NCBI GenBank assembly: GCA_017654935.2
Contig: CM065682.1
Coordinates: 38,221,280 to 38,285,279, forward strand
Direction of reading: 5' to 3'
DNA: 64,000 bases
From: Phymorhynchus buccinoides
Lineage: Eukaryota; Mollusca; Gastropoda; Neogastropoda; Raphitomidae
Of the stretch, positions 33,246 to 45,713 are shown one piece after another (the stretch's first letter is position 1; every line of letters starts with the position of its first letter). The notes beneath the pieces were generated by a model. That model worked only from the letters and a program-made list of their open reading frames with translations. It did no database searches and was not told where the DNA came from. The translations under genes and the position numbers were made by a program.

Positions 33246-33603
33246 AATTATATTTTCCCACTAGAGGGTAAATAGCCACTCTCTCTGCCACCCAACTCCA
33301 ACACCCCCCTCTACTCATCCTCCCTCTCCGCTTTCTGCAAAAGTCAAGGTCGATGAGGAAGGTGTAAAGTCAGATACGGTCACAATAGCCATCCAATGAA
33401 TGACGTTGGGTTTCACCGTCCATAAGGGTCTCTGACCGATTGGACGCTAATCTCATCATCATGACGTTGGGCTAGACATTCGTCTTAAAAATTGGATTTG
33501 TTATGCAAAAGACACAATTTGAAGATTGTTAGCCCACCCATAAACATTTGAGACTTTTCATGGAACAATATGATTTATAAATAAATTTTGCCCTGAAGTA
33601 CAA

Positions 33604-33676
33604 GCCCGGTTAGCTCAGTCGGTAGAGCATCAGACTTTTAATCTGAGGGTCAAGGGTTCGAGTCCCTTATTGGGCG
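33604..33676 (+). tRNA. tRNA-Lys (anticodon UUU)
   Basis: A 73-nt cloverleaf can be read by eye. The acceptor GCCCGGT pairs with ATTGGGC using two G-U pairs. The D stem is GCTC/GAGC. The anticodon stem TCAGA/TCTGA encloses CTTTTAA, so the anticodon is TTT. The variable loop has five bases, the T stem is AAGGG/CCCTT with loop TTCGAGT, and the discriminator is G. No intron and no encoded CCA, as usual for nuclear tRNA genes. A run of seven T at 33677-33683 follows, a Pol III terminator. A TTAA-flanked MITE begins about 115 bp downstream. Confidence 0.95.
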
Positions 33677-33683
33677 TTTTTTT
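33677..33683 (+). terminator. Pol III terminator of tRNA-Lys
   Basis: An uninterrupted T tract starts at the base after the tRNA discriminator, the usual RNA polymerase III stop signal on the sense strand. Confidence 0.8.
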
Positions 33684-33792
33684 GTAGGGTGGTTGTTTTT
33701 TTGTGGGGAAGAGTATTTTCAGCAAAATAAACAGCTTCATGACTTCTTTTTTCATGTGTCCTTACTCTAAGTAAGATTACTTTCTGTCAGAC

Positions 33793-34606
33793 TTAACCCA
33801 TTTCTTACCATGCATGGCTTCACACGTGTATAACTGAAATCTCTGAGGACAAGATCAAAAAAAGCAAGAAATGGGTTGCTTTTTATTTTCAGTGATACAA
33901 TGTAGTCACTTAATTTGTCTTTATTATGATAGTAGTTTTGCGTTGCTTGTATTTGTAGCTTAAACGGTGGTTAATTGTTTTTCAAAAAGTGAACAATTAA
34001 TTTTGAATTCAAAATCGAGATCTAATTTTTACTTGCTTTTAAAATTTGCATAAAACATTTTCAATATATTTAAGCAATTAGTTAGTATCAGTATAAAAAA
34101 ACCTGAAAACCTTTTTTTTTTAATGCAATATTTTGGATAAAGTTACGGGCAAAGTTAGTCTTCATTTATCGAAATTTGAAAAGTTCCATTGAGTTTAAGT
34201 TGGAGCGATGAAACATGCCCCCTCCATGCACGCTACATACGTGCATGGGAACAATAATTATTGACCCCATTGTTTTCCTTATGTTGAGCCATGTAACAAG
34301 AATAGGAGAACAGCATAAAATATAGAGACATTTTTAGAAAGTATGGTAAGAGTTTAGAGTAAGGGAGAGAGTTGGGAGAGGTAATGGGGAAAGAGATTGA
34401 TAAGGCAAAAGAGGCTGTAGGTGGTGGGCAATACGGGTATAATACACTGTCTTTGATACGGGTGATGGTAATGGGGATTTAGCTGCTTTGTGTCTATTAA
34501 AAACACAGTCCCCTTTTGTTACCATGCACGCTTTTTTTTGGCCAAAAAAAAAGAAAAAGTTCCAGATAATTTAGAAGAAAAATTTCCTTGGTAACAAATG
34601 GGTTAA
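33793..34606. mobile_element. TTAA-flanked non-autonomous element, 814 bp
   Basis: Starts TTAACCCATTTCTTACC and ends GGTAACAAATGGGTTAA, inverted with one mismatch. CCATGCATG inside the left end and CCATGCACG near the right end also correspond. Confidence 0.78.
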
Positions 34607-34792
34607 ATTGGTTCGGTCATGCACTGATATAATGCATAATTCTTTTGTTTATGCATTGTTTAGTAGCTGGACATTTCCCTGGTGTAATTAATGCCTGGGG
34701 TCAACTAGTTCCCCAGCCTGTAGGGCAAACGTGAAAATTAGTTCTGTCAGCGTTCAGCGTCGAGCAAATGTACTCCCAGCTGCACTGAACAC

Positions 34793-35757
34793 TACAGTGA
34801 AACCCACTTTATTTCAAGTGCCTTGGGACCACCAAATGACTTGAAATTATCCCAACTTGAAATTATCCGAGTCTCGGTTAATTTCAAGTTTTTGCCTAAT
34901 CTAACACAAAATTGAAATTAACCGAGCAAAGTTGAAATTAACCGAGCAAGACGGGGGAGAAAGGAATTTTTTATAGTATGGATATTTTCACATTGATTTA
35001 TGTGTTTAGAAAGTGTACACTTGTATCTTTTATGTACTTTACCAGAAATACAATCTGTTCTACTTTCGGCTAAATGGTGTTTCACCGTCATTGTCACTGA
35101 TCTCTTAACTCAGGGGTGATTTGTTGAGGCACCACAGATGACTTCCTGACAAATCTTCCGCCATATATTATGTGCTGCTCTTTGTGAATTTGCGGGAAAA
35201 ACACACACAAAAACCTGTCCTCTCCCGGATAATAGCCTCCCACCTCTTCCTCTGTCTGTCTCTTTGTCTTCCTTTAGCTATTGTGCCTTGCAGGATGCTT
35301 TTTGTGCAAGGCCATTATTTTGATCTCGTCACATGTCCATACCACTTCAGTTTCCTTTCTTGACGATGGTGAGCAGGTAGTCATGAGGTCCAATGATTCT
35401 GTCCCTGACTTCCTCATTTATGATACAGTATGGTCTTTGCATGAGATGTTCAGGATCTTGCGGTAAAAAAAATGAAGTAAAAGTGTGTTGACTTTAAATT
35501 ATGCGAGCAAAAAAATTGAATTTAGCCGATCTCCTCCTCTTGAAAAATGTGTTGACTTGAAATTAACCAAGCACTTGAAATTAACCGGGTTTCGCTTCAG
35601 TTAGGACAGAGATTTTACTTGAAATTAACGGATAATTGAAATTATCCTGGGTTTTGTAACAGATAGAAAGAAGGCCTCTGGTCGGGACCTTAGAATGACT
35701 TGAAATTAGGGCCGAAATTGAAAATAACCGAGTTGAAATTAAGCGGGTTTCAGTGTA
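34793..35757. mobile_element. TA-flanked element, 965 bp, pogo/Tigger-like ends
   Basis: Starts TACAGTGAAACCCACTTTAT and ends AAGCGGGTTTCAGTGTA. TTGAAATTA(A/T)CCGAG motifs recur many times inside both halves. No intact transposase. Confidence 0.75.
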
Positions 35758-36009
35758 CTCATCGACAGGAGAAGAACAGCAAGGCTGACAACATTCTTCT
35801 TCTTCTTCTGCGTTCCCAGGCCATATGGTCAAAATGGGTAAGGTACATACGTGTCCGGTTTTCAGTTTTCACTGGTCTCCCCGCTGCGTACAACCGACAC
35901 ATTCCGATTTCAGAGGAGCTCAAAGGAGAAAACATATTTGGAAGATTTAACAACATTCAATAAGTATCATCACAGCCAAAGCTCCATCAACATGATGAAT
36001 CTGTGCTAA

Positions 36010-36720
36010 TTGGATGTATTTATCGCAGTCCCAACTCAACACTTGATATTTGACAAGGATTTGTCCTTTAATAGTCATATCCAAACTTGCGTAAGTAAGG
36101 CTAATCAAATGACAGGTTTAATTAAAAGAACATTTATTAATATTGACTACAACATTTTTTCAAAACTGTATAAAGCTTTAGTGAGGCCGCATGTAGAGTA
36201 TGGCAATACAATATGGTACCCTAAGTATAAATATCAATCAAAAGCAATTGAGAAGGTTCAACGCAGGGCAACAAAAAAGGTTAAGGGATGTAAAAGCATG
36301 ACCTATGAAAATAGACTTTTGTATTTCAATTTATACTCAGTTAAAGGAAGAAGGGTAAGGGGAGACCTTATTGAAGCACATAAGATATCCAATGGCCTTG
36401 TTGATTTATCTTGGAATAACATATTTAAATCACCTCAATGCAGTACAACAAGAAATTCATACGGTAAAGTTTTTATTAAGCAATGTAAAACTAACACTAG
36501 AAAAAATTGTTTTACTAACAGAGTTGCAAATTGTTGGAATGATTTAACTTTTGATTTAAAATGTGCACCTAATGTTAATATATTCAAAAATCGTATTGAT
36601 AATTCTCCAAAATTAGTAAATGTATTTAGAAGCATTGATTATTAATTTTTGTATTATAGGAAAATTCAACCGTAAAACCTTGACCGCTTTAAAAAAAATA
36701 AAAAAATAAAAAATAAAAAA
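36010..36720 (+). pseudogene. 5'-truncated LINE reverse transcriptase, 211-codon remnant with A-rich tail
   Basis: The open frame reads FDKDLSFNSHIQTCVSKANQ, GLIKRTF, LYKALVRPHVEYGNTIWYPK, IEKVQRRATKK, then VANCWNDL and a TAA near 36643. This is the C-terminal third of a CR1/Jockey-type non-LTR reverse transcriptase (thumb region). The YADD-containing core is absent. An A-rich tail follows at 36690-36725. It is dead because of truncation, though the remaining frame has no stop, so insertion is fairly recent. Confidence 0.85.
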
Positions 36721-36776
36721 TAAAATTGGAAATCGATGGGACTGCTAAAAAGCTTGACGGCTTCATTAGTCCCTAT

Positions 36777-36777
36777 T

Positions 36778-36816
<39 letters not shown>
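36777..36816. repeat. CTA trinucleotide repeat
   Basis: About 13 copies of CTA/TAC. Confidence 0.95.
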
Positions 36817-37364
36817 TATAACATGCCATACTCTCCATCCCTCAACCCATCAACAACGGACGGAGGACAAGACAATCTCATCAGTCTACCTACCTTCTCC
36901 CTTCTTGCAAGACCAGAAACGTAACAGTAAATTCTCCTTCTTTCCACGTACCACCAGTGAGTGAAACTCCCGTAACATCCTCCTTAGTGGAAGGCTTCAA
37001 ATCCCAAATATAACACACACCCCTCCCCCTTCCCCCCACTCCTTCCATCTTCTCCCAACACCCCCAAACTAGCCCACGACACGATCCTCCACCCCTCCCC
37101 GATCTCCCAAACATATTCTCCGAGCACCTATTACATCAGCTGCTAGACTGGAATCCCCCATCTCTACAACAGAACTATCAGCAGGATGATGGCAGTTGTC
37201 AAAAGAAGGACGAAAAGCTGCCGGCAGCTCCCCGTAGTTCTCCCTCCCTAACTCAAAGTAGCATTTTATTGTTTCATCTGTTTTATTCTGTATAAGTTTA
37301 TCTCCCCAAATGTATGGTTGATTCTCATATTGTTTTCTAGGTCCCTCCAGTGCTATGTGTGTGT

Positions 37365-37680
37365 GTGTGTGTGTGGACCGACCTCCTGGAACAAATGTCC
37401 TCTTTCCCTCCGTCAGCGACCAACCCTCTCTGATTTCAAATCTAACCTAAAACCCCATCTCATCTGTTCCCCCCGTCATTGAAGGTCTGCTCTCTTTCTC
37501 TTCTCTCTTGCCTTTTGGACTGTTTCTGCTGTATTCCATTTATGTTATACATGTGTGTTCGCTTTGTATTGCGTTTTTGCTTGAACGCGTTATGAATGCT
37601 GTGTGTGCGCGCTTTGATTTGATTTCTATCAAGATTCAGTGCCGCATAAATACTATATGTTGTTGTTGTGTGTAAGTGAT
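37365..37680 (+). pseudogene. LINE reverse transcriptase terminal fragment
   Basis: Frame WNKCPLSLRQRPTLSDFKSN, then LKPHLICSPRH and TGA near 37480. This is the typical WN.LP.SLR...L..FK..LK.HL end of a non-LTR ORF2. A TG run has been inserted just upstream. Confidence 0.7.
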
Positions 37681-37685
37681 GAGGA

Positions 37686-37706
37686 GGGGGGGGGGGGGGG
37701 GGGGGG
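37686..37706. repeat. Poly-G run
   Basis: 21 G in a row. Other poly-G runs lie at 38560-38572, 45689-45701, 58718-58732 and 62515-62532. Confidence 0.95.
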
Positions 37707-37760
37707 AGAGGAGAAAGAATGAAAGAGAGACAGAGCAGAAACAGAGAAAGAAAATATATC

Positions 37761-38220
37761 GGGGCTCCCAATCGTCCTGCAAAACAAAGGGTTCCATGTA
37801 TAGATAGTCCTTAGACGATGGAGGGTCCTCATTATATCATGAATACGAAAATAAATTACATTTCAAGTGCACCTCATGAGTAGCGTGACAGAATTTTTAA
37901 TAAAATAAATGTGCGCTATCATGAACATACACACACACACAGAGTGAGTGGATATGAAAAATAGGTCAACTGAATGACAGTTGGGGAGAGAAAATAGACA
38001 GAGAAAAATGGGGGAATCAGTTCAATGATTTAGGCCCAAAACTATAGAAGTAGTAAAAACAATGGATGGGGAAGGGTCCTTTCTAAGTTGGAATGCGAAG
38101 ACCATGGTTTATTTAGCTCATTTTTATAGAGCATCCCTGGGACCCCTTACTCATTCTCTTAGAGGGCCCTTTTTGCTTATAGTACTTCATAGACCCTCAA
38201 ATGCGGGTCCTGGGAGCCCT
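37761..38220 (-). mobile_element. MITE, CAGGGCTCCC family, copy 3, reversed and split by an insertion
   Basis: GGGGCTCCCAATCGTCCTGC and AAAACAAAGGG are the reverse complement of the right end at 3331. GGTCCTGGGAGCCCT ends it. About 240 bp of unrelated sequence, including CA repeats, separates the two ends. Confidence 0.7.
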
Positions 38221-38590
38221 AAAATATAATCATTTATGCAGGGTTTCTACGCTACACTTAATCATTGAGCTTCCTGGGAGAATTGTGTTGTTGGTTTTTT
38301 TAATCACAAAATTATAAATGTATCATCGGCAAACCCAGCATGATATAATTATTAAACTGGTGCAAGATACTGGTATGTTGAAAAAAATACCAGTGTACTG
38401 TTATTATACCAGTTGAATGCAAAAATCTGTATCAGCACCCAGCTCTATTTTTGTAGTATCATGTATGTCTATCCTCTGCCCTTTTGAAGTAAACAATCTC
38501 AATCTTGATTTTTTTTCCAGATAAAGGTTTTTTTGTTTACATCTCACCTTGATATTGTGGGGGGGGGGGGGGTTCTTTTGTATAAATAGT

Positions 38591-38862
38591 TCCCCCACCT
38601 TCTGGAAGTTCTGTGCTTGTAACTTCCTCTAATCTGTCACTCTCACTCTGCATTTTCCCTTTGCTTAGTGTCATCTATCTTTCTGCCTTACCACCGGTCC
38701 ATTCTCCTGCCTTCTGTTCAAGAAGCACTTTCAGAAAGATTTCCTCCTCCAGCCAAAGTCGGACTTGCTGGGCCTAACTATTTCTTAGTTAGGCGCATAA
38801 CGGCAGCATGACGCATCTGCGCTCATAATTGACAGGAACTGTCTGAGCGATCGAAGAAGAAG
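38591..38862 (+). repeat. Interspersed repeat, copy 1 (pair with 45714-45986)
   Basis: TTCTGGAAGTTCTGTGCTTG, ATTTTCCCTTTGCTTA, GTCGGACTTGCTGG and TAGTTAGGCGCATAACG recur in order at 45714-45986. Possibly the 3' end of a LINE; a poly-G run precedes both. Confidence 0.75.
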
Positions 38863-38871
38863 TATGGTTGG

Positions 38872-40361
38872 TTGTCTGTTGAACACATTAAAATGGATTT
38901 CAACTCAACTCAACCAACTTTAGTATCTCCGGGACTTGTCCCTTGGCAGGTTTCCACGCTGCCAGTGCTTTCTAATTGCACTTTGTGACAGATCATGCTT
39001 GTGAACAAGTCTCCACACAAAACATACAAACCAGACAACACACTCACATGACAGTACTCAGAACAGCAAGACCAATATCAATCAATGCATTCATCGTTTA
39101 TTACAAGATGACGGTAAAATCATCCAAGAAGAAAATAGGTCCATGTATGTACGTAATAACAGTATACAAACCCAACACCTAGCTAGTGTTTTGATGGCGA
39201 CGGTGCAAATCACCTACATTATCCAATAATGTAAGAACCAATCACAATAAGTGTTAACAGTTTTCTGTTAATTCACAGCGCGATAAAGTGTACTTGATGT
39301 GCCCCTTCACACCAGGAAATCTAATTTTCACAGCAAGAAAAGTGAATTATTTGCCGCAAGAATTAACAACAACAACCACCAAAAAATGACACAGCAAAGA
39401 AAGCAGAACATGCTTTGATCAAACACACTGTGATAAATAATTGTTTTCCAAAACGGGCAAAAGGCAATGGCGTTAGTGAGCATAAAGGGCATTCAACAAT
39501 TTCTGCAGAAAACGTCTAAGCTAAGAAAGAAGCTGCCCTCATCAAGTTCAACAAAGGATCCGTAATATTTCTTTCAATATAGATCTTTTTAAGTGTTATT
39601 TCATAAAGAAAAACAAGAAAACCCATTTTGCTACCAATTTTCATTCATGGAACAATTATAAGATCTTGAGCATTTAAATTACAGCAATCATCTCTGAACC
39701 AATCTTGTGTCTCTTTTGTGTGTGTGTGGTTGTGGTAAGATTATCAAGGCATGCAAACGTAGCTTCTCAAAATTAGATTTGTAAGGGCATTTTGTATGAC
39801 ATTAAAGTTAACATTGCATTCAATAAACTGAGAAGCAACTAGATTTGTAAGGGCATTTTGTATAACATTAAAGTTAATATTTGTATTCCTTAAGTGAATT
39901 GTTTTGGAGGGGTCATTTCAAAGTGTCCCATGACCAAATCAAATTTGTGTGTTGATTTTTTACATTAATGCCACAAACAAACAATCTTATCATTGAATAG
40001 TAATTAGTAGTCACTTATGAGTCAATAATAGTACATAATGGGCAAGTTGAGAGTTAGTTTCGGGGGAAAAAGGGGATGCAAGGATGGTGATAGTGAAGAA
40101 GTTTAAGGAATGAGATGAAAATGTGGTAGTGAAGTCGAGTGATTGAAGGCAAGAGTGAAAAGGCTATAAAATATTACCCTGCCACGTGGGCAGCCACAAC
40201 TCCGACTTCAGAGGATACAAAGTGCCTTTAAGTCCTGCATCTTTCTCTACTCTTAACACCGTTTTAACCTTTTACAATAATCCACACAATGATTCCTTCC
40301 TTTCTGTGAGTGTGTGCTACAATGTTCAAAGCAGATTTTCTGAATGGTAGTATGTACATTT
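38872..40361. repeat. 1490-bp tandem duplication, first copy
   Basis: Starts TTGTCTGTTGAACACATTAA. The entire 1490 bp is repeated at 40362-41850 with a single visible 1-bp difference (CCACAACTCC against CCACACTCC). Confidence 0.97.
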
Positions 40362-41850
40362 TTGTCTGTTGAACACATTAAAATGGATTTCAACTCAACT
40401 CAACCAACTTTAGTATCTCCGGGACTTGTCCCTTGGCAGGTTTCCACGCTGCCAGTGCTTTCTAATTGCACTTTGTGACAGATCATGCTTGTGAACAAGT
40501 CTCCACACAAAACATACAAACCAGACAACACACTCACATGACAGTACTCAGAACAGCAAGACCAATATCAATCAATGCATTCATCGTTTATTACAAGATG
40601 ACGGTAAAATCATCCAAGAAGAAAATAGGTCCATGTATGTACGTAATAACAGTATACAAACCCAACACCTAGCTAGTGTTTTGATGGCGACGGTGCAAAT
40701 CACCTACATTATCCAATAATGTAAGAACCAATCACAATAAGTGTTAACAGTTTTCTGTTAATTCACAGCGCGATAAAGTGTACTTGATGTGCCCCTTCAC
40801 ACCAGGAAATCTAATTTTCACAGCAAGAAAAGTGAATTATTTGCCGCAAGAATTAACAACAACAACCACCAAAAAATGACACAGCAAAGAAAGCAGAACA
40901 TGCTTTGATCAAACACACTGTGATAAATAATTGTTTTCCAAAACGGGCAAAAGGCAATGGCGTTAGTGAGCATAAAGGGCATTCAACAATTTCTGCAGAA
41001 AACGTCTAAGCTAAGAAAGAAGCTGCCCTCATCAAGTTCAACAAAGGATCCGTAATATTTCTTTCAATATAGATCTTTTTAAGTGTTATTTCATAAAGAA
41101 AAACAAGAAAACCCATTTTGCTACCAATTTTCATTCATGGAACAATTATAAGATCTTGAGCATTTAAATTACAGCAATCATCTCTGAACCAATCTTGTGT
41201 CTCTTTTGTGTGTGTGTGGTTGTGGTAAGATTATCAAGGCATGCAAACGTAGCTTCTCAAAATTAGATTTGTAAGGGCATTTTGTATGACATTAAAGTTA
41301 ACATTGCATTCAATAAACTGAGAAGCAACTAGATTTGTAAGGGCATTTTGTATAACATTAAAGTTAATATTTGTATTCCTTAAGTGAATTGTTTTGGAGG
41401 GGTCATTTCAAAGTGTCCCATGACCAAATCAAATTTGTGTGTTGATTTTTTACATTAATGCCACAAACAAACAATCTTATCATTGAATAGTAATTAGTAG
41501 TCACTTATGAGTCAATAATAGTACATAATGGGCAAGTTGAGAGTTAGTTTCGGGGGAAAAAGGGGATGCAAGGATGGTGATAGTGAAGAAGTTTAAGGAA
41601 TGAGATGAAAATGTGGTAGTGAAGTCGAGTGATTGAAGGCAAGAGTGAAAAGGCTATAAAATATTACCCTGCCACGTGGGCAGCCACACTCCGACTTCAG
41701 AGGATACAAAGTGCCTTTAAGTCCTGCATCTTTCTCTACTCTTAACACCGTTTTAACCTTTTACAATAATCCACACAATGATTCCTTCCTTTCTGTGAGT
41801 GTGTGCTACAATGTTCAAAGCAGATTTTCTGAATGGTAGTATGTACATTT
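40362..41850. repeat. 1490-bp tandem duplication, second copy
   Basis: Same sequence as the first copy. It continues past the repeat end into unique sequence ACGATTGATGAACTG. The encoded 68-codon frames in both copies are identical and have no recognisable function. Confidence 0.97.
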
Positions 41851-43135
41851 ACGATTGATGAACTGAAGGATAAACGTTATATGAGTGAACAGAGTATACT
41901 GTGTGAAAACAATCGACTGTACACACTCCACACACAACTTGTCAACTGAAGTGAACATATGAAGTGGGTACAAAAGCAACTTGTTAAATTCAGTTAACAT
42001 AAATGTTAAAATGCAAGCATCACTTCTTGCCTAATATTATTACTCTTATGAAAATTATTTTCTAAAAATCGAAAGGAAAAATTATTCTTAAAAAAAAGTA
42101 CAAAATGTCAATGATCATACATCTTTCTTTCTCCTATTATTTCCTCACTGACAATAATTTAAATAAATACAGTATTAACTCAAAATACACTGGTCAATCG
42201 GTATAAAACACACACACACACACTTTTATCTCATTCAAACATTTGAAACACAATCCTTAAAATACATGAGAAAAACCCATCCCAAATTGTGAGGGGTACC
42301 AACAATTCAACCTTAAACAAAAATTACCTCACTCAGAAACACTTCATGACACACCTCATGGCGACTTGAAGTGTTCAGGGTGTGGTGTATAAATTGATAG
42401 AATGCAGAGACAACCTGCATGAACTAGCTGTGCCTATGCTGATGGAAGTGTGCTAGACTGGTTTGAACAATTTACATTACTTTGCAATGTGAATAAAAAT
42501 TAAAAAGTAATGTTCGTTCACTACCAAAAGGTCAAATATGAATACAACATAACCCATCACATCACTCTGAAAAGCTGTAAACAATCGCTTCTCCCCAAAG
42601 TTTATATTGTTTATGTACACTTTGTCAATTGTTGCAAACAGGCCTGTGTTATGCTTTATAAACACTATCCCAATCTTCATGACATTCCCCATGAGTGAAT
42701 TTCAGGAGCCAGAATGGTCAGCTCATTGACTGTGGGCCCTAAAGAGAAGAAGAAACTGGCTTCATCATAACATTTAAGAAATAGAGAACTTCTGAAGCAA
42801 AACAGTCAAATATTAGCTTATAACAGCGTTATCTTCACCAAGGTATACGATGTCAACTGTAATGGGTTATCGTTTAAAATCATCTTTAATAAAGCAACCT
42901 GATTTTTTTCATGAAAAGGAAGAAAGATATATGTAACACACACAAATATAATATATATATATACATATAATCATTTAAGAGGACTATGAAAATGTAAAAA
43001 ACCTGTGAAGTTTATTATAATTTAATAATCAGTTCACTTCTTAAATATTCAACAATGCTGTCAAACCATATAATCTAGTATATCATACCATAGTTGGTTC
43101 AATGATCAATATACAAGTGTAAGTTCAGTCTTTTT

Positions 43136-43437
43136 TTCTGCCTTGGCATAAGGCTGTGTCAGACCAATTGACATAAGCTAGAACACTAAGGCTACATCAA
43201 AATGTTATGTTCTGCATAGTTATGCGGGGATTGTCTTTAGCCATGGCAAGCTCCTAGCATAACATAATAAGTCCAAAATCCACCGAAGTCGGAGTGTGGC
43301 TGCCCACAAGGCGGAGTAATCAAAAACGGTCACACACGTAATGTTCTCATCCCTAACTGGTGCATTTGTACCAAAGTGTTCAAGTACTTCGGCTGTTGGG
43401 ATGATCCCTGGAGTCTTTAAGCCAGGGAACGACAACA
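43136..43437 (-). repeat. Interspersed repeat, copy 1 (pair with 58538-58857)
   Basis: GCCTTGGCATAAGGCTGTGT, TTGTCTTTAGCCATGGCAAG and GGATGATCCCTGGAGTCTTT recur in order at 58538-58857. Orientation of the family is unknown; strand given is arbitrary. Confidence 0.75.
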
Positions 43438-44978
43438 ACAAAGTTCAGTCAATGGGGTAAAAAAAAAAAAGTTTGTCCTTTTCACAGGCAGTATGACTAC
43501 CTTCCACCCTCACTTTAAAGAACACTTCCTAAAAATGACAGTATCAAAACAAATGCAATATTTGCATTCTTTTCATATGTAAAAAGAAGTCATTTCCATT
43601 GATTTTTTTTAATGATTTTATTTTTGTCGTGTCCCATCTTTTGGGCCGTATAGTGGCATTGTTTCCACAGCGCTCATTCCAATTTCCAGCGATTCTTCCA
43701 TTTGTTCCCCATCATTTCTCATGACTGCTAGTAATTTAAGCAATGCTTTAGCTGAACAGTATGTCATGACAAAAATGGAATGGGGGTAATTTCTCCCCCC
43801 CCCCGTTTTTTCTCCCTATTAAATCTTTTTTTCCACCCCCACATTTTGGCAAACCTGTCTCATTCAAAGAGTCCACGAATGCTTTATAACATTAAATAAT
43901 CTAACAAATCATTCACTTGTTATTCACAATCATCAAGACTTGCATCCACCTCAAGTTATGTCATGTACCCCGGTTTCTCTTATTGGTAATTTGAATATCA
44001 CTTATCATATGTCTTAGATTCTAATCCTGGGCATCCTGGAAGCTCTTCCAAAAGTCCTATTAAATCCTATAGGACATTGGAAGAGCTTCTAAGTTAGCAT
44101 CATGCTATCTCAACGTGAATACAGGCCCTGGTTTATTTGGCTTTTTTTCTTCTAAAAGTGCTATGAAAACAAATAAGGAGGATTTGTACATACATCAAAT
44201 ATGTGTAAGGAAACATTTGTTGGGATACTGAAAATGGTCATTTATACATCACATTTTAATCCAGCTCAAATTCCCAATCTAAATATCTTTTAGTCAGCTT
44301 TGAAACTGAGTCAATTATACCCTGTATAAGTGTTATCAAATCCATCACTACTTCATCTTCTTCTTCTTCTCCTTAGGCAGCCAACTTCAACACGCTGAAG
44401 GTTCTGCTGCACTTTAGCATTTACTTTTAAAGATATAATAATAATCATAATACTACTAATAATAATACAAAACAGTAGAAAAAACCTCTTTTCTAACATC
44501 TTTTCGATGTAATTGTTCCCTTTCATATCTACTTATAACAGCAGAAAATACCTTTTCATTTATAAAATTCTTTCTCAATAGTCTAAGTGCATGGGATACA
44601 CACAAGTAGAATACTGGAAAACAAAGTTTTTTGGAATAGTCTTAATGCCATCCTTTAGCCCGTAAATCACAGGTAAACTTTGTAGCCAGCAACATATAAA
44701 TATATGTTGTTGTTTTTTAAAATAGCAAACAAAGAGCGAATGAAATAATCTCAAAATTCTTATCCATAGTTCCATCCCACCCCCCTCCTCCCCACTAGAT
44801 TTTTTTCTTTTAAATGAAACTTCATATTACAAAACAGGAGAAACATGAATATGCATATAATGTGTGCAACTGTGTCAACTTTCACAGCGACAAACATCAG
44901 TAAGATTGACACTGATTCTTATCAATCATTCATCCTCGATTCGACCTTAACACTAAATCTTGTAAAAATAATTCACCC

Positions 44979-45202
44979 TTGTCGCATGAAAAAAAGGTAG
45001 CTCGTAAAAATAAAAAGCTCGCTACTATGAGAGTCTGTATTTGCGACAACCACGAATTTCACTTTTTCTGTACTTTAACCATTTAACTAACCCTAACCCT
45101 AGAAAAAAGTGAAATTTGTGGTTCATGCTCAATGTCGCAAATATACACTGTCATAGGTAGCGAGCTTTTTATTTTTACGAGCTACCTATTTTCATGCGAC
45201 AA
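44979..45202. mobile_element. Foldback element with telomere-like centre, 224 bp
   Basis: Ends TTGTCGCATGAAAA and TTTTCATGCGACAA. AGGTAGCTCGTAAAAATAAA, AGCTCGCTAC and GTGAAATT(T/C)GTGGTT pair across the centre. The centre contains CTAACCCTAACCCT. Confidence 0.82.
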
Positions 45203-45713
45203 CCCTTCATTCAACTTAAACACAAAATCGTGTAAAACCCAACATCAAAGCAGACTCCAATCATCAACTTCGGACATGATTTGCACTATACAGGTTAAAT
45301 GGAAGACTGGTGTGTGTTTTTTTACCACAATAATGAACACACAAACACAAAACAGCTAGGGACAAAAGCAAACCGCCTGATCATCCCATTCACAGTACGG
45401 TAAGAAACAGATAACTATTTAGTTTTTGTTCTACTGAACAGCATGCTGGTGAATGTCAACAAATACACTGGCAAAACTTGGTTAGTGTATTAGCTGGAAT
45501 ACAATGGGGGAAAGACAATCATGTTCCTAATTGAAAAAGAACATGCGCAGAAAGCATATGAAGACAAAAATGCACACAATATATTTTTTTTTAAACTGTA
45601 TTTTCATATAGTTTATGCAGGCATACATAGTTTATCTACCTCCTAACTTTTTCTCTTTTTGTCTATGCACTCCCCCTCTGTGGGAACACGGGGGGGGGGG
45701 GGTCTTTTGCATA

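Larger units (their letters stand above)
31602..33279. mobile_element. Region bounded by a 39-bp inverted repeat
   Basis: GTGGCTATTTACCCTCTAGT, then GGAAACATAGAACTCAGGC (31602-31640), is matched inversely at 33241-33279 (GCCTGAATTATATTTTCCCA, CTAGAGGGTAAATAGCCAC) with a few mismatches. The interior holds retroposon remnants. Confidence 0.5.

Noticed and set aside
36010..36645. Intact reverse transcriptase gene
   Set aside because: Only the C-terminal third is present, without the catalytic core and without an endonuclease domain; a 5'-truncated LINE copy.
38976..40672. Two identical 68-codon frames
   Set aside because: They are identical only because of the 1490-bp duplication; nothing protein-like was recognised.
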